Shown here piece by piece: positions 1 through 8,549 of a stretch of DNA of 64,000 nt. Each line of letters starts with the position of its first letter. Positions within the stretch are counted from its first letter, which is position 1. Below the pieces are notes generated by a model. That model worked only from the letters and a program-made list of their open reading frames with translations. It was not told the DNA's origin and made no database searches. The DNA is from Dactylosporangium vinaceum (GTDB lineage Bacteria > Actinomycetota > Actinomycetes > Mycobacteriales > Micromonosporaceae). The position numbers and the translations under genes are program-made. The stretch spans positions 372,001 through 436,000 of the forward strand of contig NZ_CP061913.1 in assembly GCF_019904175.1 (NCBI RefSeq), given 5' to 3'.

Positions 1-2250
1 GTACAGGACAGCCTCATCGTCCATCTGCGCCGATCTCTGGACATCAGCACCGACGAAGCCCAAGCGATTCTGTGGGAGCAGCCGCGCGCTCTGCTGCTCG
101 GCGTGGCACCCACCGCCTTGCGGCGGCTGCGGTGTAACTGGCGGCCTGTGGACCCAGACCCGAACGCCCACCCGGGTAGTCTGCTCCCCGAGTTCCTCAC
201 CACGGCCCTGTATGAGCCGCTCAATGTACCCGAGGTCAACTTTCGGCTGCCGTTCACCGACGAGTGGGAAGCTCTTCCCATCGAACGCGCGCTTCGTGAA
301 GCAGTGCCGGGAAGGGTCAGTCGACGCTACGGTCACCGACGCAGCAACGACCGAACGTGGCTGCCGATCCCGCCACCGCAAGCCAACGGCGTACTTGAGC
401 TCACCAGTTTCGTCGAGACCTACACTCCGCAGGGCACGTGGACACCGCCAGGTCATCTACCGGTGCAGGTGCTCCGTCCGCACGTCATGGGACTGCAGCA
501 GCCGCCCGATGAGGTCGCCGACCGGTCCCAAGGTATCCCGGTCTGGGCCTCGGAGATCATCGCACCCGTCAGCGGTCTCTACGCGGCGGACATCCCGAAG
601 CCGTCTAGTTGGGTCGACCGCATCACTGCGGTCGGATTCGCTACAAGCGCCGCCGGCAACCCGGCCGAGGTCCGCCGGATGACCCTCGGAGCCGAATGCG
701 AAACGACCTATGAACGCGGCGCCGCCCGCACCGTCACCAGCAGTGTCCGCTATCGGCTTGAAGACCAGGCCGCCGCCTTGGGCTTCCGCCTGAACGTCGA
801 CGCAGTACGGTTCAGCCTCACGCCGCTCGATATCACCCGGCAGGCCGTCGTCGAGCACCTCAGATCGCCGCAGTGGCGGTTGCTGGCATTCACCACCGCA
901 GTCGCACACGATCCGACGCTGGACGAGGTGGCGAATTCGTTCCAGCGGACCTGGCTCACCACGGTGTACACGGCCGCGTACGCGCTGGTCGCCACCGACG
1001 CCGACAGCACAGATTGGTCGGGTGAGCGCATCCATGCGTCGCTGCGCGGAGGCGCATGGCGTAGCAACGTCCAACAGATCCTGCGAGCGCTGTATCGTGA
1101 TGCCGGACCGGTAGCGGCTGCGGCGCCCGACCGCCTCGTGGCTGGGCTGACCGATCTCAGCACCGACTCTAGACTGACGGACTGCCTCGACCGCCATGCA
1201 CGGCTGCTCTGGACCGAGGACGTTGTCGAGCTCACCAAGGACCTGGCCCAAGAGGTATATCGCGGCACCGTCGCCGCAGCAATCCTCGCCGCCACGCAGC
1301 GTGCATGCCCCGACGCGCAAGACCGAGACCTGATTGTGGATGTCGTACCGCCAGCCCAGCCAAACGGTGCGGCCACCATCTGGCTCAGCGAGACGTCGCT
1401 CGGCGGGATAGGGGTCGTTGAGCAGTTGACGCACTACTACGCCGAGAACCCGCGCCGATTCTGGGGGCTCGTCGACACCGCTTTGGGGCCGAGCGACCAC
1501 GAGTACGTCCACACCACCGTCGTACAACTGCTCGACCATGTCGTGTCCCAACCGTCAGGTCCCGCCGCGCAGGCAATGGCAGCCCTGCGCGATGCTGGTT
1601 CAGCACATGCTGGTGACAACGCGCTGCAGCAGTTGCGGTCAGCATGGTCGGTTCTCGCCGGGCACCCTCGTCATCAGGCGATCGCGGCGCTATCCACCCG
1701 GCTGCTGAGGCCCGGCACAACCAGCGGCACGGACACCACCGCACTCGGGCTGATCCGGGCCTGGGACGGCCTCCAGCAACGCCTGGGCTTCGAAGTAGAA
1801 GCGGCGGTCTTCGCCTACCTCGTCGGCACTGGCCGGCTGAGCGTGCCTGGCTTGGGTGACGTGAGCCTGACCCCGGACCAGGTATTCAGCCTGCTCTGGC
1901 CCAGGGGTAACAAAGCACGAGTCCAACACCTGCAGCACTACCAGCCCTATGCCGGAACTCCGATGCTGGATCGGCTCCTCGCGCAGGCCGTCCACGACGA
2001 ACGGCTTCCTGTCGTCACCATCGACGACCCGAACTGGGTTGATGCCTACAAGACGGCCATCCGGGAACGCGGCGCCGTGGTGCTCATTGCCATGGTCCAT
2101 GAGATGCGGGCCTTCAGCACCGCCTTGAAGACCGTGCCGGCGGTCGCGATCGACCGCGATGTGCTGCGGGTATACGGAGACGTCCGCGCGATCACGCGCG
2201 ACGGCGGGCACCTCAAGGCCAATGTCGAGGTTCGCGAGGTGGCACAGTGA
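1..2250 (+). CDS. dpdJ: DpdJ-like helicase, C-terminal part (5' end outside window)
   Basis: The reading frame is open from the first base, so this is the 3' part of a gene that begins upstream; the GTG at 103 is probably internal. About 750 residues are visible and no helicase motifs lie in this part. Near residue 430 of the GTG-based reading a segment with LSETSLGGIGVVEQL resembles the DUF1998-type C-terminal region of large helicases. The stop overlaps the start of a single-HKD phospholipase D protein (GTGA at 2247), and a third overlapping gene resembles DpdD. In Dpd islands (7-deazaguanine DNA modification) DpdJ is a helicase of the restriction half and DpdK is the PLD protein. The name rests mainly on this neighbourhood, so it is inference. 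The alternative is a helicase of another helicase-PLD defence system. Confidence 0.55.
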   Translation, partial: VQDSLIVHLRRSLDISTDEAQAILWEQPRALLLGVAPTALRRLRCNWRPVDPDPNAHPGSLLPEFLTTALYEPLNVPEVNFRLPFTDEWEALPIERALREAVPGRVSRRYGHRRSNDRTWLPIPPPQANGVLELTSFVETYTPQGTWTPPGHLPVQVLRPHVMGLQQPPDEVADRSQGIPVWASEIIAPVSGLYAADIPKPSSWVDRITAVGFATSAAGNPAEVRRMTLGAECETTYERGAARTVTSSVRYRLEDQAAALGFRLNVDAVRFSLTPLDITRQAVVEHLRSPQWRLLAFTTAVAHDPTLDEVANSFQRTWLTTVYTAAYALVATDADSTDWSGERIHASLRGGAWRSNVQQILRALYRDAGPVAAAAPDRLVAGLTDLSTDSRLTDCLDRHARLLWTEDVVELTKDLAQEVYRGTVAAAILAATQRACPDAQDRDLIVDVVPPAQPNGAATIWLSETSLGGIGVVEQLTHYYAENPRRFWGLVDTALGPSDHEYVHTTVVQLLDHVVSQPSGPAAQAMAALRDAGSAHAGDNALQQLRSAWSVLAGHPRHQAIAALSTRLLRPGTTSGTDTTALGLIRAWDGLQQRLGFEVEAAVFAYLVGTGRLSVPGLGDVSLTPDQVFSLLWPRGNKARVQHLQHYQPYAGTPMLDRLLAQAVHDERLPVVTIDDPNWVDAYKTAIRERGAVVLIAMVHEMRAFSTALKTVPAVAIDRDVLRVYGDVRAITRDGGHLKANVEVREVAQ

Positions 2251-2765
2251 TATTCGAGCGGGTGGTTCGCACTGGCCGTGCTATCGGTCTTCGTATCGAT
2301 GCGGTGCTCGCGACGGTCCTCGCCGCTGAACTCGTGGCACCGAGCAGCCATCTGTGGCTCGTGTCACCATGGATCAGTGACGTGCCCGTCCTGGACAACA
2401 CTAGCGGCAGTTTTGACAGCGTGTTTGTCGACCCATCGAACCGGATGTACACGTTGTCGGAGGTCCTCGCGCTGCTCACTAACAACGACGCTCGACTGAG
2501 CGTTGTTGCGCGGCCCGACCCGCACAACAACCCGTTCTTGGAACGTCTCCGTCGTAGCGCGAACGGCGCAAACCTTCAGATCCAAGAACACGGGGACGTG
2601 CACGAGAAGACACTTTGCGGCGACGAATGGCTCCTCACCGGTTCCATGAACATGACACTCCGCGGCATGCAGATTAACGATGAGGCGATGACGTACAAGG
2701 TCAGCACGGAAGCCGCAGCGGCCGCTCGCCTCGACTTCCGGCACCGATTCGGAGGATTTGCATGA
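2247..2765 (+). CDS. dpdK: Phospholipase D-like protein, DpdK-like
   Basis: A 172-residue protein with one HKD motif near residue 117: HEKTLCGD fits HxKx4D and is followed by GSMNMT, the usual GSxN part of the PLD nuclease/phosphodiesterase fold. A single HKD suggests that two chains form one active site, as in Nuc-type PLD nucleases. It starts at GTG inside the stop of the upstream helicase gene and its own TGA overlaps the next ATG, so the three genes form one translationally coupled operon. DpdK of Dpd 7-deazaguanine islands is a PLD protein found beside DpdJ, which fits the order here. The fold is clear from the sequence; the Dpd assignment is inference from context. Confidence 0.6.
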   Translation: MIFERVVRTGRAIGLRIDAVLATVLAAELVAPSSHLWLVSPWISDVPVLDNTSGSFDSVFVDPSNRMYTLSEVLALLTNNDARLSVVARPDPHNNPFLERLRRSANGANLQIQEHGDVHEKTLCGDEWLLTGSMNMTLRGMQINDEAMTYKVSTEAAAAARLDFRHRFGGFA

Positions 2766-4759
2766 CGGGGCGCCCCGCCCAGCATGGCTACGCCGCTCGG
2801 GCCGACGAGTTCATCGAGATATTCTTCGGGCCGAGCAACCCGGTGTGGCCTGACCGGGACCCGGACTCGCCCGTCGGACGCCGACTCCTACCCTATCTGC
2901 AGGTTCTCCACGAGGCATCGGACGTCCCCATAGTCCTACCTCGCCAAGACCTGGAGACCCGACAGTGGGTGGCCTACGTGATCCCTCTGGACGGCCGTCA
3001 TGCGACCGCCGTGGGCGAACTACTCCAGGCGTTCATCGGAACGAGCTTCGCTCGATTCCACGGTCTACCGGCCGTCCTCAACGCGGACGATCCAGTCGAC
3101 CAGGCTGTTCTCAGGTTCGCCGGACACCCATCTATCTTTGTTGTCACCAGCCCCCGCTCGGCCGAACGGCATATGTGGGATGCCATCCGACTGCTGCAGC
3201 ATGCAGTGCGAAATCGTCCACGACGGTCCTGGCACGCACCCGCTCCCATCGGACGATTGCTCAGCCAGTTCGACGTCGCAATGGCAGCCGGCGACAATGC
3301 CGCCTCCGCATCAGTCCTGGAGCAACTCTCGGCCACCGGCGGCCTGAGCGCGGCGAATGTTGCTCACCTGCGAATCAAACGCCTGTCCCGGCTCGGCCGG
3401 AACAGCGAACTCCTGCGGATGGCGGAACTGCCGGACGTCGTCATCACCCGTCCGCCGACCCCGATCCGCGACGCTGTCCTAGCCGCCGTCTTCGCCACCG
3501 CACTTGCTGAACCCCTGGCGGCCGGTGATCTGGCCGCAGCACGCACACGTCTGATCGAGGCCGGAACGCTCGTGCCCGCGCTCATGGACGGCTCGTTGAC
3601 CCAACTCAGCGCCGAGGCGCTGGCCGTGCTCGCACTTGCCGCACTCGTGGTGAACAGCACACCCATTTCCGATCTCCTACGCAGCGAGCCACGTTTCCTC
3701 ACGCTGGTCGAGCAGTTGGCTCCCGGCCTGGCCGCCGCGTACCGCACCCCGCGCCTCGATGCGCCTCAAGAACTCGAAAGCCAGGAGCCCGACGACCATC
3801 CGTCCCGCACCGACCTCCCGTCCTCTTGGGTCGAGTTGGCACGAGCGGTCGCATTCGACCTAGACGTCGGCGACGTGATCACCAACGAGTCGTGGAGGCA
3901 TTGGCCGCAAGCAGCGGACGCAGACGACCAGATCGCGGACGTGATGAGCCAAGTCGACGACGTAGCGGCCGACAGGATATGGACACTCGTTGGCCCGTTC
4001 GTCGACTCTGACCGATACCTGCGCCCGGCTGTGCGATCCGCGCATGAGTTCCTCACCAATGCCTTGACTCATGATCGCTTCAGCCCAGGAGACCTGGCCG
4101 GCATCGTTGCCCTCACCGAGATCGTGCTTCGGTCGGCTCCTGATGCGAGCACGTATGCACAGCTATTGGACGACCTGACGGCCGACGCTCCGCGATGGGT
4201 CGGACCCGATCGCGCCCCGGTCGTTCTGGATCTCGTTGACCTTCTCGCACGATCCGCTTGCCCAGATCCGGCTGCTCGCCTCCAAGTCGGCTACCGCCTT
4301 CTGCGACCGCTCAGTGACCACAGCACTAGACTCGACCATGACCAAGCGACGTTCGCCGTCCAACTCAGCACAGAGATCGACGTAAACCTTCCCTGGGCAA
4401 GGCCCGTCGACGAAACGGCAGGCGAGGTCTGGAACAGCCTGCCGGCGCAGCACGTCCTGCTGTACTCGCTTGACGAAAAGGTCCTCGACCGCGTAGCTGC
4501 GGCACTCGGCGACGTCGCACCGCAGATTACCGTGATCACAAGCCATGATCACGTCGGAAGCCGCCAACTGAAGCAGTGGGTACGGCGTGCCGACGTCATT
4601 GTCATGGCCACGCGATGCGCGACTCACGCCGCGACCGGTTTTATCCGTGCAAACTGCACACCGAGCACAGTCGTCCGTGAAGCCGATGGCAGCGGCTCGG
4701 CGTCGCTGCTTCGTGCCGCGACGGCAGCGTTGACCCATCCGGCGTCATCGAGCAGGTGA
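2762..4759 (+). CDS. dpdD: DpdD-like protein of a Dpd restriction module
   Basis: A 665-residue soluble protein with no signal peptide or membrane segment. It begins with a short element around FIEIFFGPSNPVW, has a central alpha-helical TPR-like region (residues 160-240, LSATGGLSAANVAHL and nearby), and ends in a region with alternating hydrophobic strands (IVMATRCATHAATGFI). No catalytic motif was recognised. Position, length and the paired PLD and helicase genes suggest DpdD, a protein of unknown biochemical role in the restriction part of Dpd islands. It overlaps the upstream gene by 4 bp (ATGA). It is the last gene of the operon; a decayed IS3 element begins about 200 bp downstream, and the short gap holds no recognisable gene. 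The family call is inference. Confidence 0.45.
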   Translation: MTGRPAQHGYAARADEFIEIFFGPSNPVWPDRDPDSPVGRRLLPYLQVLHEASDVPIVLPRQDLETRQWVAYVIPLDGRHATAVGELLQAFIGTSFARFHGLPAVLNADDPVDQAVLRFAGHPSIFVVTSPRSAERHMWDAIRLLQHAVRNRPRRSWHAPAPIGRLLSQFDVAMAAGDNAASASVLEQLSATGGLSAANVAHLRIKRLSRLGRNSELLRMAELPDVVITRPPTPIRDAVLAAVFATALAEPLAAGDLAAARTRLIEAGTLVPALMDGSLTQLSAEALAVLALAALVVNSTPISDLLRSEPRFLTLVEQLAPGLAAAYRTPRLDAPQELESQEPDDHPSRTDLPSSWVELARAVAFDLDVGDVITNESWRHWPQAADADDQIADVMSQVDDVAADRIWTLVGPFVDSDRYLRPAVRSAHEFLTNALTHDRFSPGDLAGIVALTEIVLRSAPDASTYAQLLDDLTADAPRWVGPDRAPVVLDLVDLLARSACPDPAARLQVGYRLLRPLSDHSTRLDHDQATFAVQLSTEIDVNLPWARPVDETAGEVWNSLPAQHVLLYSLDEKVLDRVAAALGDVAPQITVITSHDHVGSRQLKQWVRRADVIVMATRCATHAATGFIRANCTPSTVVREADGSGSASLLRAATAALTHPASSSR

Positions 4760-4960
4760 CGCCAACGCGGGGCGACCTTCCACAGACCACAAACCGCCGT
4801 TCAGGAGCCGTCAGAACCCGCCCTCGAATGCTCGAATAGCCGTCCCGCTCAGCCCGCCACCTGTCGATGACGAGCCGGGACTTGCTACCGGGCGTTCCAG
4901 TACCTACCGAGCAGACCTGGGCCTGACCCGATTCGACGGACAAGGTCGAAGTGTTGATCC

Positions 4961-5845
4961 TCAAGCTACCCTGAGGGCGGTCAGTGGCCGGATGGTGGCG
5001 CCGGTCTCGTAGGCGGCTGGGCTTTGGTCGCCGAGGCTGGAATGCCGTCGGCGGGTGTTGTACCAGCCCTCGATGTACTCGAATATCGCCTGCTTGGCGG
5101 CGGCTCGGGTGGGCCAGGCCCGCCGGTGGATGAGTTCGGTTTTGATGGTGGCGAAGAACGACTCGGCGACCGCGTTGTCCCAGCATTGCCCGCGCCGGCC
5201 GACCGACAGCCGCACCCCGTGCCGGCGGGCGTGCTGGGCGCTGACGTATTGACAGCCGCGATCGGAATGGAACACGAGCCCGTCAGCGGGCCGGCGGCGG
5301 CGCAGCGCCTCTTCGAGGGCAGCGTCGACCAGGTCGGTCCTCAGATGGTCGGCGACGGCCCAGCCCACGACCCGGCGGGAGGCCAGGTCAATGACGGTGG
5401 CCAGATACAGCCAGCCTTCCCATGTGTTGATGTAGGTGATATCGCGCGCACCAGCGCGTATCGATCGCCGTCGCGTCGACGGCGAAGTCCCGCCGGATCA
5501 GGTCCGGCCGCTTCGCCGCGTGAGGTCCGGGATCGTGGTGACCTGCCACCGGCGCGGGCTCTTGCCGGCGATGCCGGCAGCCCGCATCCGCCGGGCAATG
5601 CGTTTGCGGCCGTGCCGATGGCCTGCGTCGGCGAGTTCGGCGTGGATGCGCGGCGCCCCGTAGGTGCCGTTCGGCGCCGCGTGGATCTGCAGGATCTTCG
5701 CGGTGAGTTGCTCGTCGACGCGCTCACGGGCACTCCTGATGTTGCGGGTGTAGTAGGCGGACCGGGAGACCTGCAGCAGCTCGCACGTGCGTTTGACGCT
5801 GTGCTTGCCGGCCTGCTCCGCCTCGATGAACGGATACACGTTCAC
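4961..5845 (-). pseudogene. IS3 family transposase OrfB, frameshifted
   Basis: An rve/DDE integrase-type transposase in three frames. The N-terminal HTH_21 part (VNVYPFIEAEQAGKHSVKRT, YGAPRIHAELADAGHRHGRK) is in one frame and stops after DLTRRSGRT near 5509. A short stretch reading DLIRRDFAVDATAIDTRW continues in another frame. The catalytic part from DITYINTWEGW (near 5440) onward, including HSDRGCQYVS, the WDNAVAESFFATIKTEL region with the catalytic Glu, and the end TRRRHSSLG, is in a third. At least two small indels, near 5505 and 5450, break the frame. The catalytic triad residues themselves survive. Confidence 0.85.
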
Positions 5846-6153
5846 CGGATCTCCCTCGCGAAGAATGCCGTCGCCCGCTTCAAAATCTCGTTGTCCTGCT
5901 GCAGCCGGCGGTTCTCCTGCCGCAACCGGGCCAGTTCCGCCCGCTCGTCGCTGGTCAACCCGTCCGTACGGCTGCCGGCGTCGAGTTCGGCCCGCTTGAC
6001 CCACTGCCGTACCGCGGTCTCGGTCAGATCAAAATCCCTCGCGATCTGACCGATCGTGCGGTCACCGCGCTGACACAACTCCACGATCTCGGCCTTGAAC
6101 TCAGCCGTGAACGCCCGCCGCGGCCTCGATCGCTTCTTCCCCATACTTTCCAT
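5842..6153 (-). CDS. IS3 family transposase OrfA
   Basis: About 103 residues from the ATG at 6153 (a second ATG lies at 6144). The N-terminal half is an HTH of the Tnp_1/HTH_Tnp type (FTAEFKAEIVELCQRGDRTI, then DLTETAVRQWVKRAELD). The C-terminal half is a leucine-zipper-like coiled coil (ELARLRQENRRLQQDNEILK) used for OrfA/OrfAB multimerisation in IS3 elements. Its stop overlaps the start of orfB (GTGA at 5845). This part is intact. IS256 has inserted directly upstream, so it may have lost its own promoter. Confidence 0.85.
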   Translation of the reverse strand: MESMGKKRSRPRRAFTAEFKAEIVELCQRGDRTIGQIARDFDLTETAVRQWVKRAELDAGSRTDGLTSDERAELARLRQENRRLQQDNEILKRATAFFAREIR

Positions 6154-6158
6154 GATGC

Positions 6159-6166
6159 TGGACATC
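6159..6166. repeat. Left target-site duplication of IS256 (TGGACATC)
   Basis: Eight bases identical to 10875-10882, directly outside the IS256 terminal repeats. It marks the original insertion point at the edge of the IS3 element. Confidence 0.9.
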
Positions 6167-6183
6167 GGGACTGTCAAGAAAAC

Positions 6184-7805
6184 GGCTCTGGCGCAGAAAC
6201 GGTGGTGCCGGTCGGTCTCATGCGAGCAGGATTCGTTGGCGTAGCAGGGCGAAGCCGGCTCGGCCGTACATCTGGCGTTTCAAGAGCTTGACCTTGGTGT
6301 TGGCGCCTTCGATCGGGCCGTTGCTGTAGGGCAGGGTCAGACCGGCAACGACGGCGGGCAGGTCCATGCGCAGACCGTGGGCGAAGCTGTGCAGGGCTGG
6401 CAGGTCGTCGGCGTTGACGGTGGTCATCCAGGCGTCGAGGTCTTGGCCTCGGCGTTCGGTGAGCAGGCCGGCGAACTGCTCGACCCGCTCGGCGAGGGCA
6501 GTGAGGTGCGCGCAGGCGGTGAGCAGGTCGTGCCGGTGATCTCGGTGCTGGGTGGGGAGTTCGGTGGGTTTGGTCATCAGCCAGGCGACCAGTCGGCGTG
6601 GTGACGGCGGCTTTCTCGCCGCATCGGCGCGGCCCTGGTCGAGGTACCGGACGAGGAGGTTGGCGCTGCCCGTGTAGCCCAGCTCGCGGATCTCGGCCAG
6701 CAGCAGCGTGACCGGGACGCCGGGGTCTTCGGCGCGGCGGCGGCGCAGATGGTCCCGGAACGGGTCGACGAGGGTGCCGCGGTAGCGCGGCGGGCGTTGC
6801 AGCTGCTCGGCTGTGGCCGCGCGGGCGTAGCGTTTCACCGTGTTCAGCGCCCAGCCGAGCCGTCGGGCGCACTCGAGGAGGCCGTGACCTTGGTCGAGGA
6901 GGGCGTGCACGGCCCGGTGCTGCTCAAGGGTGCGTCCGTCCAATGGCGGCGGAGGCCGGGCCGGGCCGTCACGCCAGCAGCCACTGTGAGCGATCACCGT
7001 CTTCTCCACGGCCCTGGCCAGGTTTGCCCACAGATGCCACCGGTCGCTGACCTGCACCGCGTGCGGTGCTCCGACGCGGATCGCCTCGGCGTACGCCGCG
7101 GCCCCGTCACGGCAGACGACCCGCACCCCGGGATGCGCGCGCAGCCACGCGGCCAGGGTGTCCGCCTTGCGATCGGGCAGGACGTCGACCCGCCGGTGGG
7201 TGACCGCGTCGATGAGCAACGTCGCGTATCGGCGGCCACGACGCAGCGCGAAGTCATCAACGCTCAGCACCGCCGGGACCGGCCCCTCGGGCACCGGCAG
7301 ACCGAGCAGGACCCGCAGCACGGTGCACCGCGAGATCCGCACGCCGAGGCGGTGCAGCACCGCCGCGCCGGCCCGCCCAGCCACGACGACGGCGAGGTCA
7401 CCGACCAGCACGGTCAGCTGCCGGGTCCGCCGCGCCCACCGGGTGGTCAGTTCGGGCACCTGCTCGCGGAACGTCTGCTGCGGGCAGTCCGCGGTCAGGC
7501 ACCGCAACCTTCGGACCCGCATTTCCACCACGACACCACGCCCAGCAACCGGCAGCGCAGCAAGCCGCCGACGGTGATACGCATGCACCCGCCCGGTCGG
7601 CGCACCACACGCCGGGCACCCCACCGGCGTCCGCTGCGTCCTCGCCGACACCGTCACCACCCGACCCTGCTCGATCAGCTCATCGATGAGCAGCGAAGAC
7701 AGCTCCGGCAGCAGCGCTCTGACCCAAGCAAGATCGCACCACCGTCAGTGTTCCTCCCAGCCATCGACCTCGATCGACCGGCACCACCGTTTCTGCGCCA
7801 GAGCC
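6184..7805 (-). mobile_element. ISL3-family element, copy 1, intact ends
   Basis: The element is bounded by 31-bp perfect inverted repeats (6184-6214 and 7775-7805, starting GGCTCTGGCGCAGAAACGG). It is flanked by the 8-bp duplication AAGAAAAC at 6176-6183 and 7806-7813. ISL3 elements make 8-bp duplications. The target lies inside the left terminal inverted repeat of the IS256 element, which this insertion has split. Confidence 0.95.
6218..7660 (-). CDS. ISL3 family transposase (copy 1)
   Basis: 480 residues from the GTG at 7660. The frame stays open further upstream to about 7720, reading LLPELSSLLIDELIEQGRV, a typical ISL3 N-terminus without an obvious start codon, so translation may begin earlier. 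The N-terminal zinc ribbon has CPACG and a second Cys pair (CLTADC). An HTH part follows, then the DDE_Tnp_ISL3 domain with SVDDFALRRGRRYATLLID near residue 155, VCRDGAAAYAEAI near 200 and SNGPIEGANTKVKLLKRQMY near the C-terminus. No frameshift is seen. With perfect ends and target duplication the element looks recently active. Confidence 0.9.
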   Translation of the reverse strand: MVTVSARTQRTPVGCPACGAPTGRVHAYHRRRLAALPVAGRGVVVEMRVRRLRCLTADCPQQTFREQVPELTTRWARRTRQLTVLVGDLAVVVAGRAGAAVLHRLGVRISRCTVLRVLLGLPVPEGPVPAVLSVDDFALRRGRRYATLLIDAVTHRRVDVLPDRKADTLAAWLRAHPGVRVVCRDGAAAYAEAIRVGAPHAVQVSDRWHLWANLARAVEKTVIAHSGCWRDGPARPPPPLDGRTLEQHRAVHALLDQGHGLLECARRLGWALNTVKRYARAATAEQLQRPPRYRGTLVDPFRDHLRRRRAEDPGVPVTLLLAEIRELGYTGSANLLVRYLDQGRADAARKPPSPRRLVAWLMTKPTELPTQHRDHRHDLLTACAHLTALAERVEQFAGLLTERRGQDLDAWMTTVNADDLPALHSFAHGLRMDLPAVVAGLTLPYSNGPIEGANTKVKLLKRQMYGRAGFALLRQRILLA

Positions 7806-7838
7806 AAGAAAACGGTGTAACTCGATCTTGTTGAAGGG

Positions 7839-8549
7839 TTAGTTCCGGCCCGTGGTGAGGCGGCCCTCGAAGGCGAGGTCGAAGGCGTTGAGGGCGGGTT
7901 TCCAGCGGATGGTCCAGCGGCGTTGGCCAGCTCCGGTCGGGTCCAGGGCCATCACGGCGAGGTAGACGCACTTCAGGGCGGCCTGCTCGTTCGGGAAGTG
8001 CCCACGGGCCCGCACGGCTCGGAGGATGCGGGCATTGATGCTTTCGATGGCGTTGGTGGAGCAGACGACCTTGCGGATCTCGGCGTCGAACGCGAGGAAC
8101 GGCACGAACTCGGCCCAGGCGTTTTCCCAGAGCCGGATGATGGCCGGATACTGCTCGCCCCAGGCCTCGGTGAACTCGAGGAAGCGTTGCTCGGCGGCGG
8201 CCTCGGTCGCCGCGGTGTAGACCGGCTTGAGCGCCTTGGCGATGGCGTCGTAGTGCTGGCGGCCGGCGTACTTGAAGGAGTTGTGCAGCAGGTGCACCAC
8301 GCAGGTCTGGACCACGGTCTTGGGCCAGACGGTGTTGATCGCGTCGGGCAGGCCGGTCAGACCGTCACAGACGGCCATCAGCACGTCCTCGACGCCGCGG
8401 TTCTTCAGCTCGGTGCACACGCTGAACCAGAACTTGGCGACCTCACCACCGTCGCCGGCCCACAGGCCGAGAATGTCGCGGGTGCCCTCAACGGTCACCG
8501 CGAGGGCCGCATAGATCGGGCGGTTCGCGACCTTCCCGTCCCGGATTTT
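7839..8549 (-). pseudogene. IS256 transposase, C-terminal fragment
   Basis: C-terminal 237 codons of a mutator-type transposase, with the typical GVEDVLMAVCDGLTGLPDAI, CVVHLLHNSFKYAGRQ and STNAIESINARIL segments. The last one carries the catalytic Glu region of the IS256 DDE domain. The 5' part lies at 10235-10828 beyond ISL3 copy 2. Joining the two at one copy of the CGGATTTT duplication gives one continuous 435-codon frame (594 + 711 bases), so the gene was intact when ISL3 struck. Confidence 0.9.

Larger units (their letters stand above)
4961..6158 (-). mobile_element. Decayed IS3-family element (ends approximate)
   Basis: An orfA/orfB pair in IS3 layout on the minus strand. The orfB side ends near 4961. 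The orfA side is adjacent to the 8-bp target duplication of the IS256 element (6159-6166), so its true terminal repeat may lie partly beyond that insertion. I could not find convincing terminal inverted repeats. OrfB carries two frameshifts, so the element is not expected to be autonomous. Confidence 0.75.

Noticed and set aside
4641..5186. A minus-strand open frame (181 codons) after the DpdD-like gene.
   Set aside because: Part of it is a wrong frame of the IS3 transposase and the rest has no recognisable family, so it is not called as a gene.
5024..6049. A 341-codon plus-strand open frame across the IS3 element.
   Set aside because: It is antisense to clear IS3 OrfA and OrfB sequence and has no domain of its own.
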